Positions 5,433 to 5,437 of a stretch of 5,437 nucleotides of DNA are shown piece after piece. Where the stretch lies: NCBI GenBank assembly GCA_958403385.1, contig CATXXC010000035.1, positions 1 to 5,437 of the forward strand, given 5' to 3'. Below the pieces are notes generated by a model. It searched no databases, had not been told where the DNA came from, and saw only the letters and a list, made by a program, of their open reading frames with translations. Numbering within the stretch: position 1 is the stretch's first letter; every line of letters starts with the position of its first letter. Both the position numbers and the translations under genes were made by a program. The DNA is from an uncultured Collinsella sp. Its GTDB lineage: Bacteria; Actinomycetota; Coriobacteriia; Coriobacteriales; Coriobacteriaceae.

Positions 5433-5437
5433 TCTCT

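Noticed and set aside
1..5437. tRNA, rRNA, CRISPR array, transposase or integrase genes
   Set aside because: None seen on either strand. The inverted repeats hint at mobility, but no mobility gene lies within the window.

Overview
The window reads like accessory chromosomal DNA from a moderately high-GC gut-type actinobacterium. My best guess is class Coriobacteriia, perhaps Collinsella. The basis is the GC-rich codon use of the central operon, the type of ABC permease, and an actinobacterial-style LexA-like box; this is inference, not proof. The two ends (about 1-380 and 4770-5437) are visibly poorer in GC than the operon between them.

Layout from left to right. (1) The left edge holds the first 70 codons of a minus-strand Abi_2 (AbiD/AbiF-type) abortive-infection gene. 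It has its own Shine-Dalgarno sequence and candidate promoter. Its leader holds two perfect, interleaved complementary pairs, one of which covers the Shine-Dalgarno. (2) Positions 382-1020 (minus) encode a complete 212-residue GyrI-like ligand-binding protein. Its promoter region carries a 14-bp perfect palindrome, CGAACAGCTGTTCG, that looks like a LexA/SOS box. (3) A gap of about 270 bp separates it from a plus-strand two-gene operon: a MacB/LolD-type ABC ATPase (1292-1993) overlapping a 925-residue FtsX-like permease (1987-4764) with two extracellular domains, the first containing a coiled coil. (4) The operon is bracketed by an imperfect 44-bp inverted repeat (1192-1235 and 4771-4814, 39 of 44 matching). 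The right copy also contributes one arm of the operon's likely terminator. (5) A short convergent minus-strand gene (4881-5201, 106 aa) belongs to a small helical family of unknown function, often labelled 'multidrug transporter' in databases for no clear reason. The last 236 bp hold no gene I can support, but contain a good minus-strand promoter candidate interlaced with a hairpin.

How the genes work together: the ATPase and permease should form one membrane machine of unknown substrate. The GyrI-like protein is a plausible DNA-damage-induced detoxification or drug-binding protein. The Abi protein is probably phage defence. Nothing in the sequence ties these into a single pathway. The parts most worth a second look are the structured leader of the Abi gene, the SOS-type box upstream of the GyrI-like gene, and the inverted repeats around the ABC operon.
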